Part shown: in pieces, positions 39,501 through 44,008 of the stretch
How positions within the stretch are numbered: position 1 is the first letter of the stretch
Layout: every line of letters begins with the position of its first letter
Assembly: GCA_903813345.2 (NCBI GenBank)
Contig: CAIIXF020000006.1
Location: 19,229,936 to 19,293,935, forward strand
Reading direction: 5' to 3'
Origin: Owenia fusiformis
Lineage: Eukaryota > Annelida > Polychaeta > Sabellida > Oweniidae
Length of the DNA stretch: 64,000 bases
The notes under the pieces: generated by a model
What the model was told of the DNA's origin: nothing
Databases searched by the model: none
Seen by the model: the letters and a program-made list of their open reading frames with translations, nothing else
Program-made: the position numbers and the translations under genes

Positions 39501-39671
39501 TAAATGAAATAGTATCTCACATATATTGAACACCTCGATCTTCTCATTATTAAAATGTAAAAATATCAGACGTATCAATGTGGTTATTTATGTATATATA
39601 ATTGTTGATTTTAGGGAAAGGGCACAATGGAGACATATTGGCTGATTTCTGCAAGATCAAATTTCCAATGA
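291..39671 (+). CDS. Receptor-type guanylate cyclase, natriuretic peptide receptor-like (24 exons)
   Basis: Single-pass membrane receptor that makes cGMP from GTP on binding an extracellular ligand. The spliced frame is 3,102 nt, 1,033 residues, close to vertebrate NPR-A/NPR-B. Order: signal peptide (about 1-24), ANF-receptor ligand-binding domain (about 25-430), membrane helix (about 446-468), kinase-homology domain (about 480-779), dimerisation helix (780-827), class III cyclase domain (828-1,020). The kinase part keeps an AVK lysine (542) and DFG (653-655) but has HGK (633-635) in place of HRD, the usual pseudokinase state of this family. The cyclase part has metal aspartates D854 (FSDIVGFT) and D898 (IGDAY), guanine-selecting E894 and C966, and N973/R977. 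That set predicts an active homodimeric guanylate cyclase. Every intron is GT-AG and phases match throughout. Ligand unknown; orthology to a particular NPR is not established. Confidence 0.95.
950..2745. repeat. 136-bp tandem array with 148-bp variants, cyclase intron 1
   Basis: About 13 units. The word ctgaga recurs at 981, 1145, 1280, 1416, 1551, 1699, 1835, 1971, 2119, 2255, 2403, 2571 and 2696. Most spacings are 135-136, with 148 where aatcttaagtca or similar is added. The run 1551-1971 (148+136+136) is nearly repeated by 1971-2403 (148+136+148), suggesting a higher-order unit of about 420 bp. Each unit has two copies of TGACCT spaced by TTTT, then AGGTCA twice spaced by TTGA. Confidence 0.95.
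2778..2893 (+). repeat. Dispersed repeat: GACGCC-rich block plus tgtcaccac hairpin
   Basis: Starts gttacagacgccaac, has several gacgcc/ccgg words, and ends in a short hairpin (tgtcaccac ... gtggtgaca). A reversed relative lies at 34,180-34,283. It directly follows the 136-bp array and may be the end of the same element. Confidence 0.6.
2894..4170. other. Rest of cyclase intron 1
   Basis: AT-rich intron. I see no gene, RNA or well-bounded repeat here. Confidence 0.6.
4171..4290 (+). CDS. Guanylate cyclase exon 2
   Basis: Residues 83-122. Acceptor ttttgtag, donor gtattg. Encodes [20 protein letters not shown] and YWNIPIVT, the conserved GP-C and W-IP motifs of the ANF-receptor fold. Confidence 0.93.
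4291..5346. other. Cyclase intron 2
   Basis: AT-rich intron of 1.06 kb with nothing recognised. Confidence 0.7.
5347..5637 (+). CDS. Guanylate cyclase exon 3
   Basis: Residues 123-219. Acceptor ctcaatag, donor gtaacc. Encodes FPTLTRMAY, then [14 protein letters not shown] and [16 protein letters not shown], matching the hinge and second lobe of the NPR ligand-binding domain. Phase 1 on both sides. Confidence 0.95.
5638..8585. other. Cyclase intron 3, 5' part
   Basis: AT-rich intron DNA. The stretches near 6,715-6,900 and 7,380-7,530 look weakly similar to stretches near 12,055-12,310 and 11,420-11,570 (for example gccggttta...atgaga...gcaaaaataa, and aatcagacaga...ttagtgttta). This may be old duplicated repeat sequence. 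No exon is supported. Confidence 0.4.
8586..8863. mobile_element. hAT-like MITE, copy 1
   Basis: Ends are CAGGGGCGTAGCCAG and, inverted, CTGGCTAAGCCTATG, about 278 bp apart, with long G and C runs just inside (gggggggggg, cccccccccc). CAGGGGCGTAGC-type termini are typical of hAT elements. gatat on both flanks may be a partial target duplication. Non-coding. Confidence 0.65.
8880..9135 (+). repeat. Degenerate CAAG/CAAC low-complexity tract
   Basis: About 250 bp of imperfect 4-bp repeats (caagcaagcaa, aaccaaccac, caatcaat) decaying to AT-rich DNA. It immediately follows the first hAT-like MITE. Confidence 0.85.
9136..12391. other. Cyclase intron 3, central part
   Basis: AT-rich intron sequence with scattered homopolymer runs. 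A 137-codon open frame at 11,635-12,048 resembles nothing I know and lacks splice logic; I treat it as chance. Confidence 0.5.
12392..12605. mobile_element. hAT-like MITE, copy 2
   Basis: Starts CAGGGGCATAGCCAACTTTC and ends in CTGGCTACGGCTATG after a C run, parallel to the copy at 8,586. Shares the internal words cagtcaggggggg and cgatcgccaa with it. About 214 bp, non-coding. Confidence 0.65.
12606..14992. other. Cyclase intron 3, 3' part
   Basis: AT-rich intron leading to the strong acceptor of exon 4. Nothing else recognised. Confidence 0.6.
14993..15140 (+). CDS. Guanylate cyclase exon 4
   Basis: Residues 220-268. Found by family expectation about 9.4 kb after exon 3. Acceptor ctccatttcag, donor gtatag. 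Reads [15 protein letters not shown] and [17 protein letters not shown], then YWGDHGWK, as in NPR proteins. The two bases left over (AG) are completed exactly by exon 5. Confidence 0.93.
15141..16018. other. Cyclase intron 4, 5' part
   Basis: AT-rich intron. A short direct repeat, tttcagggaactgcc, occurs twice at 15,951-15,985. No gene seen. Confidence 0.6.
16056..19170 (-). mobile_element. 5'-truncated non-LTR retrotransposon (LINE) in cyclase intron 4
   Basis: Minus-strand LINE. The 3' end at 16,056 is an A-rich tail (T run on the plus strand) preceded by AATAAA-like sequence. The 5' end is broken inside the endonuclease domain near 19,170. The 6-bp word actacg flanks it at 16,050-16,055 and 19,171-19,176, a likely target-site duplication. 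The truncated 5' end and long intact frame indicate a recent target-primed insertion. Confidence 0.85.
16261..19167 (-). CDS. LINE ORF2: partial APE endonuclease, reverse transcriptase, C-terminal Cys/His motif
   Basis: Open frame of 969 codons with no stop, lacking its start. N-terminal remnant of AP-endonuclease: [20 protein letters not shown] and [12 protein letters not shown]. Reverse transcriptase: [70 protein letters not shown] and catalytic YADDTS. Near the C-terminus is [16 protein letters not shown], a CxC...H...C knuckle typical of several Jockey/I/CR1-group elements. Clade not resolved. The missing 5' endonuclease half makes it non-autonomous despite an uninterrupted RT. Confidence 0.93.
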   Translation of the reverse strand, partial: RSPSQNATETRNYFSLLETQLDQIVTSQPAFDHVILMGDLNAKHSIWYDNDDINLAGTKLLETIDNQDFVQLVSEPTRITDHSKSCIDHILTDSPDIFDNWDVTDPIEKTDHSTIVAQIKVGVTKSKPIKKTIWKYHEANLETLNDAIRNTEWTDIIDRNIDLDLATSNFIEKLSDIYKSKIPNKIITVRSNDQPWFNDNLKREISKKKVLYKKFSKAPNQVNKFNYNQQASKVSQLIEQAKEAHELKTISSIDQLNKSDKNYWRLIKSFLGNNLHKNDISNIYDDVSGHDLSNNLDIANRFMSFFASKNHTDATFDQLPHFPIRTNSLLISAQTDQFEVMKIILSLDTSKACGPDNITNKMLNLTAHTISKPLANLFNKLLSKCTYPDIWKIGNVCPIFKKNDKSNINNYRPITLLSCISKVFEKVLADRIRKHLIDNNLLFKHQSGFLPGHSTIHQLLSIENFLQSTFEQGKASKTIFLDIAAAFDRVPHKLLLHKLSAYGFQGQIQKIIKSYLTNRKIAVQISGELSNYSENDFINCGVPQGSILGPILFLLYINDLPDNLEGHCYIYADDTSLHHPFDPKHPQEVDAIARSNLIKIEKWSDTWKLEFKPEKSSEMIFHSSRSKVDNVSVSKLNNVEITRDHEHKHLGFTFDPSLSYDKHIGEIISKIRKMLNPLKKLKYKLGSKHLETIFKSFILPHFDYGAIMYSTASKFLLQRLDSLYYKAALYCSGCIQGSSSKKVLNLLNWPTLESRRSIQINNFMFKIVNGTSPPYVTDIFDKFRNHANRVLRYNEAFKMPIRCSNRFSTSAIPAAISNWINLPPAIKSKNTLSNFKKHQRVHFQKTPSILSTSQLNLTRVQEIVLNKVRADLYFKAQFYAHNFQSIDSPNCTCGKPQTLKHFLFQCDLLTIQRQQLMDKLTDLEPNIFSHNLSQTDFIAILKTGIPKLNIDANSQILLLIVNFIKDNS
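19178..19497 (+). repeat. Array of RNACG/T motifs phased at about 10.4 bp
   Basis: Five-base motifs (GAACG, GGACG, CAACG, AAACT and similar) start at 19,390, 19,400, 19,411, 19,420, 19,431, 19,442, 19,452, 19,463, 19,473, 19,484 and about 19,493: spacings of 9-11, mean about 10.3. A looser version runs back to 19,178 and recurs at 19,769-19,815. The period matches one turn of DNA. Stops occur in the reading frame I checked, so a coding heptad explanation is unlikely. Confidence 0.75.
19935..20896. other. Cyclase intron 4, 3' part
   Basis: AT-rich intron. At 20,310-20,402 a cactggcggatccag end with a G run resembles a hAT-type terminus without a recognised partner. At 20,527-20,595 there is a partial copy of the palindrome found at 24,720-24,837. 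Confidence 0.5.
20527..20595 (+). repeat. Partial copy of the cgatattctgtattgg palindromic repeat
   Basis: Contains tctcgatattctgtattggc, then cttctcgagcagaatat and tgtattgcacttca, matching the two arms of the hairpin at 24,720-24,837. Both copies lie within a few hundred bases upstream of a cyclase exon. Confidence 0.6.
20897..21050 (+). CDS. Guanylate cyclase exon 5
   Basis: Residues 269-320. The acceptor atttag at 20,891-20,896 is set by frame continuity with exon 4 ([19 protein letters not shown]). Donor gtgatt. Encodes the NPR AYxSL segment and an acidic end, FDFEDEQ. The open frame upstream to 20,778 is intron. Confidence 0.93.
21169..21304 (+). CDS. Guanylate cyclase exon 6
   Basis: Residues 321-365. 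Acceptor atttctag, donor gtactc. Encodes [20 protein letters not shown] and MWNRTFKG, strongly matching the YDAxLLYxxALNE and WNRTFxG motifs of natriuretic peptide receptors. Confidence 0.96.
21565..21656 (+). CDS. Guanylate cyclase exon 7
   Basis: Residues 366-396. Acceptor gtatttag, donor gtaagt. Encodes [20 protein letters not shown], the G-V-ID-NGDR-sy-l motif of the ligand domain. Confidence 0.96.
21772..24131. mobile_element. Long foldback element in cyclase intron 7 (outer, interrupted)
   Basis: Left end CACTCCCCTACATAAGTTTGG follows a TA. The right end is recognised by ggttgccaaacttatgga near 24,112-24,129. Internal arms match in reverse: ccggacgtgttttttcaaac at 21,950-21,975 against its complement near 23,570-23,615. 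The termini are those of the element at 63,080. It is interrupted by a second foldback at 22,138-23,015. No coding frame. Confidence 0.55.
22138..23015. mobile_element. TA-flanked foldback MITE nested in intron 7
   Basis: Perfect outer ends CTCCTCAAAAAAAGTTAAGG and its complement, each next to TA (22,136-22,137; 23,016-23,017). Arms about 255 bp each and nearly identical (both contain gttaaacaaatggggaatgg). Tc1/mariner-type target. Non-autonomous: open frames in the arms are mirror images and not genes. Confidence 0.85.
23016..24719. other. Cyclase intron 7, 3' part
   Basis: Holds the right arm of the outer foldback up to about 24,131, then AT-rich intron with no gene. Confidence 0.5.
24720..24837. 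repeat. 118-bp hairpin just upstream of cyclase exon 8
   Basis: Left arm atgatttgaagtgcaataca and right arm tgtattgcacttcaaatcat are exact complements, with further pairing of attctgtattgg and ccaatacagaat at the centre. Ends 78 bp before exon 8. Probably a small MITE; a partial copy is at 20,527. Confidence 0.85.
24916..25057 (+). CDS. Guanylate cyclase exon 8 (juxtamembrane)
   Basis: Residues 397-443. Acceptor ttattacag, donor gtatgc. Encodes [20 protein letters not shown] and the second cysteine in SPDCQER, the conserved W-PPP-P-CGF-C juxtamembrane signature. Confidence 0.96.
25058..26612. other. Cyclase intron 8
   Basis: 1.56-kb AT-rich intron with no recognised element or gene. Confidence 0.65.
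26613..26697 (+). CDS. Guanylate cyclase exon 9 (membrane helix)
   Basis: Residues 444-471. Acceptor tttattccag, donor gtaggt. Nearly the whole exon is one hydrophobic helix ([20 protein letters not shown]). It marks the boundary between extracellular and cytoplasmic parts. Confidence 0.94.
26698..28272. other. Cyclase intron 9
   Basis: 1.58-kb AT-rich intron. gacgtcattacgtcatt at 27,781-27,797 contains two CRE/AP-1-like cores, of unknown meaning. No gene. Confidence 0.55.
28273..28375 (+). CDS. Guanylate cyclase exon 10 (start of kinase-homology domain)
   Basis: Residues 472-506. Acceptor atttttcag, donor gtacgt. Begins with the basic stop-transfer RKFKQEA and continues [13 protein letters not shown], equivalent to the family W-I/V-x-W/P-x-E-I/V motif. 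Confidence 0.92.
28566..30446. repeat. Outer inverted repeat in cyclase intron 10
   Basis: Arms at 28,566-28,629 and 30,391-30,446: tagtccatggtatga pairs with tcataccatggacta, and gtagcacactatagcgcagc with gctgcgctatagtgtgctac. They flank the 519-bp palindrome but are not centred on it, so this may be an older element into which the palindrome inserted. Confidence 0.6.
29764..30282. mobile_element. Near-perfect 519-bp palindrome in cyclase intron 10
   Basis: Left arm begins cactgctacccacctaatta; right arm ends with its complement at 30,282. Centre near 30,023 (gtcagtgtaag both sides). Arms of about 259 bp are almost identical, including gcgagggactaaatacgtg. The left arm carries ATGGCGGAACTTCC in a good start context at about 29,808, followed by a GTAAGA donor-like site; the right arm has lost that donor. 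Could be a foldback MITE or an inverted duplication of a short gene piece. Confidence 0.85.
30699..30785 (+). CDS. Guanylate cyclase exon 11
   Basis: Residues 507-535, phase 0 at both ends. Acceptor ttttttag, donor gtaagt. Encodes [20 protein letters not shown], leading to the YR preceding the AVK lysine. Confidence 0.88.
31027..31104 (+). CDS. Guanylate cyclase exon 12 (kinase-like lysine)
   Basis: Residues 536-561. Acceptor gtattttag, donor gtaaac. Encodes [21 protein letters not shown]542 corresponds to the VAIK lysine of protein kinases. Confidence 0.9.
31105..31680. other. Cyclase intron 12
   Basis: AT-rich intron of 576 bp; nothing recognised. Confidence 0.7.
31681..31785 (+). CDS. 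Guanylate cyclase exon 13
   Basis: Residues 562-596. Acceptor gtttgtttcag, donor gtataa. Encodes [20 protein letters not shown] and [10 protein letters not shown], the helix C to hinge region of the kinase-homology domain. Confidence 0.95.
31873..32306. mobile_element. Small foldback MITE in cyclase intron 13
   Basis: Ends ttaggggaggcatcaaaagt and, inverted, agggagaggcaccaaaagtt, with arms of about 70 bp (both contain aaactaa...atctag). About 434 bp, non-coding; the centre has a G run. Confidence 0.7.
32438..32509 (+). CDS. Guanylate cyclase exon 14
   Basis: Residues 597-620. Acceptor tttgtccag, donor gtaagt. Encodes [20 protein letters not shown], the family DVL-N-I-LDW-F-SL motif. Confidence 0.95.
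32858..33026 (+). CDS. Guanylate cyclase exon 15 (pseudo-catalytic loop)
   Basis: Residues 621-676. Acceptor taatgtag, donor gtatta. Encodes [20 protein letters not shown]: the [11 protein letters not shown] loop replaces HRD, so phosphotransfer is not expected. DFG is retained at 653-655. The 3' end ([11 protein letters not shown]) is the least conserved part; a gttaat donor nine bases earlier (33,017) would not keep the frame. Confidence 0.9.
33197..33343 (+). CDS. Guanylate cyclase exon 16
   Basis: Residues 677-725. Acceptor gctaagcag, donor gtgcat. Encodes [20 protein letters not shown] and [20 protein letters not shown], the APE and DV-SF-IIL-E motifs. Confidence 0.95.
33533..33695 (+). 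CDS. Guanylate cyclase exon 17
   Basis: Residues 726-779. Acceptor catttgcag, donor gtaagt. Encodes NPVMRPEV and [20 protein letters not shown], the C-CW-E-P-RPDF end of the kinase-homology domain. Confidence 0.96.
33859..34002 (+). CDS. Guanylate cyclase exon 18 (dimerisation helix)
   Basis: Residues 780-827. Acceptor atttttacag, donor gtgagt. Encodes [20 protein letters not shown] and [20 protein letters not shown], the amphipathic coiled coil joining pseudokinase and cyclase. Confidence 0.96.
34180..34283 (-). repeat. Reversed copy of the GACGCC/tgtcaccac dispersed repeat (intron 18)
   Basis: Reads tggcaccaccataaatggtg, then ttggtgtttggcatccgtcg and tctgtaac, the reverse complement pattern of 2,778-2,893. 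It sits 50 bp before exon 19, so its presence could affect that acceptor region. Confidence 0.5.
34336..34459 (+). CDS. Guanylate cyclase exon 19 (first catalytic metal site)
   Basis: Residues 828-869. Acceptor gtttatcag, donor gtattg. Encodes the start of the cyclase fold and FSDIVGFT with metal ligand D854. Confidence 0.96.
34460..34972. other. Cyclase intron 19
   Basis: 513-bp intron with nothing recognised. Confidence 0.7.
34973..35041 (+). CDS. Guanylate cyclase exon 20
   Basis: Residues 870-892. Acceptor tatttacag, donor gtaaat. Encodes [20 protein letters not shown], closely matching the family. Confidence 0.96.
35042..35691. other. Cyclase intron 20
   Basis: 650-bp intron. An open frame of 103 codons (35,318-35,629) lies between cyclase exons that join in frame without it, and it shows no cyclase homology; I treat it as chance. 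Confidence 0.65.
35692..35866 (+). CDS. Guanylate cyclase exon 21 (guanine and second metal site)
   Basis: Residues 893-950. Acceptor attttaag, donor gtataa. Encodes [19 protein letters not shown] with E894 (guanine contact) and D898 (metal), then IRIGLHTG. Confidence 0.97.
36021..36119 (+). CDS. Guanylate cyclase exon 22 (guanine Cys, catalytic Asn/Arg)
   Basis: Residues 951-983. Acceptor aacttgtag, donor gtatta. Encodes [20 protein letters not shown] then [10 protein letters not shown], including C966, N973 and R977. Confidence 0.97.
36120..36775. other. Cyclase intron 22, 5' part
   Basis: AT-rich. A short tandem of about 17-20 bp (gatgagttgtctagggaatg and variants) occupies about 36,584-36,660. 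No gene. Confidence 0.55.
36584..36660 (+). repeat. Short tandem repeat of ggatgagttgtctag units
   Basis: Four imperfect copies of gg[ga]atgagttgtc[tc]ag, spaced about 17-20 bp, in cyclase intron 22. Confidence 0.75.
36776..37410. mobile_element. Mariner-type MITE in cyclase intron 22
   Basis: Ends CAGGGTGTCCCGAAAGTATG and its complement at 37,391-37,410, followed inside by C or G runs. TA precedes the left end; the right flank is TT, so the duplication has decayed. Arms extend inward (cctaggtagacatattccag against its near complement). 635 bp, non-coding. Confidence 0.85.
37515..37609 (+). CDS. Guanylate cyclase exon 23
   Basis: Residues 984-1,015. Acceptor attttcag, donor gtaagc. Encodes [20 protein letters not shown] and the RGRLEVK that precedes GKG in all members. 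Confidence 0.94.
37766..39440 (+). mobile_element. Mollusc-type tagctcac repeat with about five internal units (last intron)
   Basis: Opens with tagctcacacggtgagcttt and a GTCC/GTCT microsatellite (37,804-37,848) and closes near accatgtgagcccagtaccc. Inside, units starting aaaacctctgtcgatagg occur at about 37,865, 38,018, 38,364, 38,700 and 39,037. Spacings are about 153 for the first short unit, then 336-346. Units carry tcaaaagctcgcctattttc and atggccgcca-like words. Such blocks are common in mollusc introns as far as I recall. Confidence 0.75.
39615..39671 (+). CDS. Guanylate cyclase terminal exon 24
   Basis: Residues 1,016-1,033 and stop. Acceptor gattttag. Encodes [18 protein letters not shown] followed by TGA at 39,669-39,671; GKGxMxTYWL is the universal receptor cyclase ending. 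No PDZ-type tail is added. Confidence 0.95.
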   Translation, partial: GKGTMETYWLISARSNFQ

Positions 39672-40091
39672 ATAGCAGACAGTATCAATGCAACCCCATA
39701 CAAAACAAATGGAACTGTTTCACTGAGTTTAAATGTACCATCAAGCAAAATTGGAAACTTAGTGGAATCCATTTTTATGCATCCTTTTTAGTGAAAATAT
39801 TTTTGATATTATGATGAACTCTGGGTAGACAGTGTTGATTAATATGTTAGTTTCCAACATAGCAACAGCGTCACTATAAACTGAAGTGAAAGTTTACATT
39901 TTACATATTTACTTTATATAATCAATGTTAGACTCTTTGATTTTCGCTGAAACTATCCTCTTGTTGTTAACCCTGTTAAAACAAAGGCTATTATCTTTAA
40001 CTCTGATTAGAGCTGGCAAAACCGTGGGCAAAGCCTGAAGAAAGGTTTTGCAATTTTGAGGAGACAATAATCTTGTAATAGACAATGAAAT
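39672..40091 (+). other. 3' UTR / downstream flank of the cyclase gene
   Basis: Follows the stop codon. AT-rich with no other feature; transcript end unknown. Confidence 0.5.
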
Positions 40092-40093
40092 TA

Positions 40094-41130
40094 CAGGGTG
40101 TCCAGGAAGTAAAGATACAAACTCTCTAATTTTAAGAGATTTAAGTTTCTTGTAATGAAATTGCTACAGATTGTAGAGGAACTATACTACAATACATCTA
40201 CCGACTTTTATAACATATAGTCGAAACGTCTTAAAGTTACGGTTGTCATGGTTACGTTGGTCAGTGATATGCGGAGCAGTTCCATATGCATGACACGCTA
40301 AATTGAATTGAACGCTAATAGAATTTAACCATTTGAAACAGTGTTTATTATTGTATTTCTTATCAATATTTTTTTTCAATACTGTAATCTTGCTGCCATA
40401 ATATTCTCTTTAGTATAATGATATCACTGATACAATTTATCATAACTATGTAATGCCACTAACCAGTATAATCAAAGAAACATTTTATAAGTGCTTAGAA
40501 AAAAGGTCCCTGGCTTAATAGGAAAGTCAAAAGTGCACCTCCACAATGCACCAATTCACAAAGCAAAGAAAACAAATCTTACAACAATTATTGAATGTCT
40601 TGACATTAACCTTTTTGTACAATGTCCCATATTACCCCGATAATGTCCCGTTAGACTTCTACATTAATGAATATCTTAAAGCAATATTTGTTAGAAGTTC
40701 AACATGAAAATGAAAGCTTGAAGTCAATTTTATCAATAATCTAAGAGATGGACAGCAGTGGTTTTATGAGGTCTTTGAATTTCTGGTGAAGATGCACCAC
40801 AAATGTTTAGATAATAATGACCAACTGATGTTAGAGTACTACTTATTTTGCGGTTGTAGTACATAATTTGATGTATAATAGCAACAGATGATGGAGTGTC
40901 AAGGTGATATGAGGAGAAAAGAATTATAAAACATAATTGTGACGCTGCTCCACATACCCGGAACTAACGTTACCATAACAACCATAACTTCTTCATTTTG
41001 AAACAATGCGTCATGACAGTTGCAAGATAAATTGTTAGAATGTCATTGTACAATCTGTAGCAATTTCATCCCACAACAGGTAAATCTATTGAAATTAGAG
41101 CATTTGTATCTTTACTTTCCGGACACCCTG
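40094..41130 (+). mobile_element. Decayed mariner-family element 3' of the cyclase gene
   Basis: Ends CAGGGTGTCCAGGAAGTAAA and, inverted, CAGGGTGTCCGGAAAGTAAA, flanked by TA at 40,092-40,093 and 41,131-41,132. Arms about 190 bp, sharing gaaattgctacagattgta. Carries a plus-strand transposase remnant in the centre. 1,037 bp. Confidence 0.88.
40501..40845 (+). pseudogene. Mariner-like transposase remnant (C-terminal half)
   Basis: Translated in shifting frames, this gives GKSKVHLHNAPIHKAKKT (compare the family VHHDNAxxHxA), VPYYPDNVPLDFYINEYLKA (compare PYSPDLxPxDFxLFPxLK) and a weak WF...F...KMHHKCL end. The second catalytic aspartate position reads H (HLHNA). Stops and shifts interrupt it, so it is inactive. 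Confidence 0.7.
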
Positions 41131-41132
41131 TA

Positions 41133-42535
41133 ATGTCATAATATTGTTTGCGAACATCACCAGCAAAATTTATATTGGTAAAACTTATCTTGAAAATGCA
41201 TTCATAATGTTAATGTCTTCAAAACATAAATATGTTCAAAAACTTAAACATTCCAAATAAACTTGCCCGAAGATTTAAATCATTCTTGATGCATCACATT
41301 GGTGTACGTGTAATGTAAATAACATGCTATTTTATATATACTGTATTAAACTCTGATAACGTAGAGTAGTTTAGTGTACCCGTAGTGTAGGTAAATAGAT
41401 TTATTTTTGTACAGCCTAGTATGTCATACTATGATATCTAGAATCAATAAAATATATATATGGGCAAATTTTGAAAATTAATATTTTGAAAATTCCACGA
41501 TTTCTGCTAATCTACCACATTCTATGTGGTAATATCAACGACATCAAATGTGTGCTATCTTGATGTCAACACAACTGTCTACCATGACCAGCTTTAATGG
41601 TGTTTTTTAGACAAAAATCTTTATTATGGAAACTCGGACAACATAGCAAATACCGTCGATTATTTCCAACTGGTTAATAAAAAATGTTTCCAGCTCTCAA
41701 AAGCGGTTGTTTAATATTTCATACACAATAAAATAATACTGTTTATAATGTCCATATGTTTTGCATCATCTAACACATGCTCGACATTCAATTGAATAAC
41801 AAATTAGATCATTTTAATACTACATTGGATTAGTTTCATTTTTGAATATGATTTTTGAAATAATTTATGTACATTGCTGAAATCTTAATGTTTGGAGGAT
41901 GCAAAATATTGGACAGCAAAACCTAAATCTACCACAAAAATAACAATATTTTACTTAAGATGTTTTCGATGTCTGTCATTTCAGAAATCGAAGTTACCCC
42001 TTAATGGTACTTTCTGGCGAAATCTTAAGCAAATAATGCATCATCAATATTAATTTAACCAGTATGTTGGAGGATACAAAATATTAGACAAATGGCATAT
42101 ACATAGAAAAGGTATTTCATTGCATGGATAACGCACATCTAACATTTCACTTTTAAGAGCTTGTGTCAAACATATTATCTATATGTAGTTTAAAACATAT
42201 CAACTTAATCCATGCACTTATTACGGTTTGTATTTCCACAAACAAAACAAAACTTCGTTTTTGTTAAAAAATCATAATTTAAGCTGTTTTTGAGAAATAA
42301 GTGTAGGATTTTCTATTTATTATACCATAGTTCACCTAACAAAGCATTTCAAAACAATATTCGGTTTTATTTTCTCATTTGAACTATAGCTTATACGTTA
42401 ACCATTTCCATATTTTATTTTCCGTGTTTCACAGATATCGCTTTTCCCACGCATTTGCAAAATATCATAAATATATCTACATGTTATCCCACAGATTTGA
42501 CCTCAACTATGGGATAATAAGCAATAATTTTAATA
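41133..42535. other. Intergenic, 41.1-42.5 kb
   Basis: AT-rich. A weak direct repeat (gaaatctta...ggaggat[ga]caaaatatt) at about 41,878 and 42,018. No gene. Confidence 0.5.
41446..41451 (+). terminator. Candidate polyadenylation signal for the guanylate cyclase gene
   Basis: AATAAA about 1.8 kb after the stop codon. If used, the 3' UTR would contain the mariner-like element at 40,094-41,130. Another AATAAA is near 41,256. Transcript data are needed to choose. Confidence 0.3.
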
Positions 42536-42537
42536 TA

Positions 42538-43835
42538 TCGGGTGTCCCAAAAAAACGTCCCGCTTTTTGAGCTCTTATAACTCTGCAAGATATAACCAAT
42601 TCATTTGAAATTTATCAGGGAGTAAGAAAACGATACTATCTAAGCTATAAAAATATTAAATTAATCGGATGTACATTATGTGAGTATCGCCAAATACAAG
42701 ATAGCATAGCAAGAAATGTAATATCAGAGGATAACTCAATTATTTCACCTTATAATGTAGATTGATGAGCATCGCCAAATACAAAAGTTAAACAGCATAA
42801 GATAAAAAGTTGGTACAGCAAAAGATCGACAACCCACTTATCTTATAACTTGTGCTCAATGTGGCCTCCATCTTCCTTCACAACTAAACGAAGTCGTTTC
42901 TTCCATACATAGATACTGCTCTTGATTTCATTCTGTGATATCTCCTGCCATGACGCACTTATTCTCTCTTTTAATGTTTGTTCTGTAAAATTATCCCTCA
43001 TACCACTGTTAACTTTTTGATTTAGAGGATCCCAAACAGAGTAATCCATTGGATTACAGTCTGGACTTTGTGGAGGCCATTCAACCTTTTTGATAAATGC
43101 TGTGGTGGATATCTCCAGATACGCATGAGTTACCCCACTAGTGTGGGAAGGGGCCCCATCTTGAAACACATAGTCATTTCTAGGGTAAATCCTCCTACAA
43201 TCAGGTAGCAGATTTTCATCTAATAACTTAATATAGCTTTCGCTGTTGACTTTGGCTTTGTCAGTATTAATGAAATAAATGTCCGTCTTCCCCTTCCAGG
43301 ATACTCCTGCAGAAACCATTATCTTTTTGGATAACGTGAAGTTTCATGGTAAAGACGTGATGGTTGAATTTGACGTTTACGCTTTCCATACACCCGATCA
43401 TTTTGACGATTTTTGGGCACTTCAAGAGAAAAGTCCTTCTCATTAGTGAAAATGATCTTCTTGACATCTGCGGATGAATAACGATCATATAAATTGCGAC
43501 ATCTTGTTTTTCTTTTTCCTTTAACATATAAGTGAGTTGTCGATCTTTTGCTGTACCAACTTTTTATCTTATGCTGTTAAACTTATGTATTTGGCGATGC
43601 TCATCAATCTACATTATAAGGTGAATTAAGTGAGTTGTCCTCCGATATTACATTTCTTGCTATGCTATCTTGTATTTGGTAATACTCACATAATGTACAT
43701 CCGATTAATTTAATATTTTATTAACTTATAGATAATATCCTTATCTTACTCCCTGATAAATTTCAAATGAATTGGTTAATATCTTGCAGAGTTATAAGAG
43801 CTCAAAAAGCGGGACGTTTTTTTGGGGACACCCGA
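42538..43835 (-). mobile_element. Mariner-superfamily transposon with about 300-bp inverted repeats
   Basis: Ends TCGGGTGTCCC...GGGACACCCGA with TA on both sides. The inverted repeats run about 300 bp each (42,538-42,842; 43,523-43,835), containing tttgagctcttataactctg and gatgagcatcgccaaatac. The transposase lies between them on the minus strand. 1,298 bp. Such long arms are unusual for classical mariner (about 30 bp). Confidence 0.9.
42843..43523 (-). pseudogene. DD37D-type mariner/Tc1 transposase, frameshifted
   Basis: The 3' part (43,319-42,843) is open and contains YVFQDGAPSHTS and PPQSPDCNPMDYSVW. There are 37 residues between the two catalytic aspartates, the DD37D spacing. Upstream in another frame is IIFTNEKDFSLEVPKNRQND, where family members have DEK: the first catalytic aspartate reads N. 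The frames meet in a short A run near 43,323, consistent with loss of one base. The N-terminal HTH is missing (replaced by inverted repeat). Inactive. Confidence 0.85.
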
Positions 43836-44008
43836 TATATCGCATGGTTATGATAACCAGTTGTGATGACTTTAAAATAGCACATATCAAATGTCGTTGA
43901 GATCCACACACATGGCGCAGGCTTTGGTAGTATAACAGAATTTGACTATATTTGAAAATATCAATTATCGTAAGCCCATACTAGTATATTGGGTCTAGGA
44001 TGAATAGA

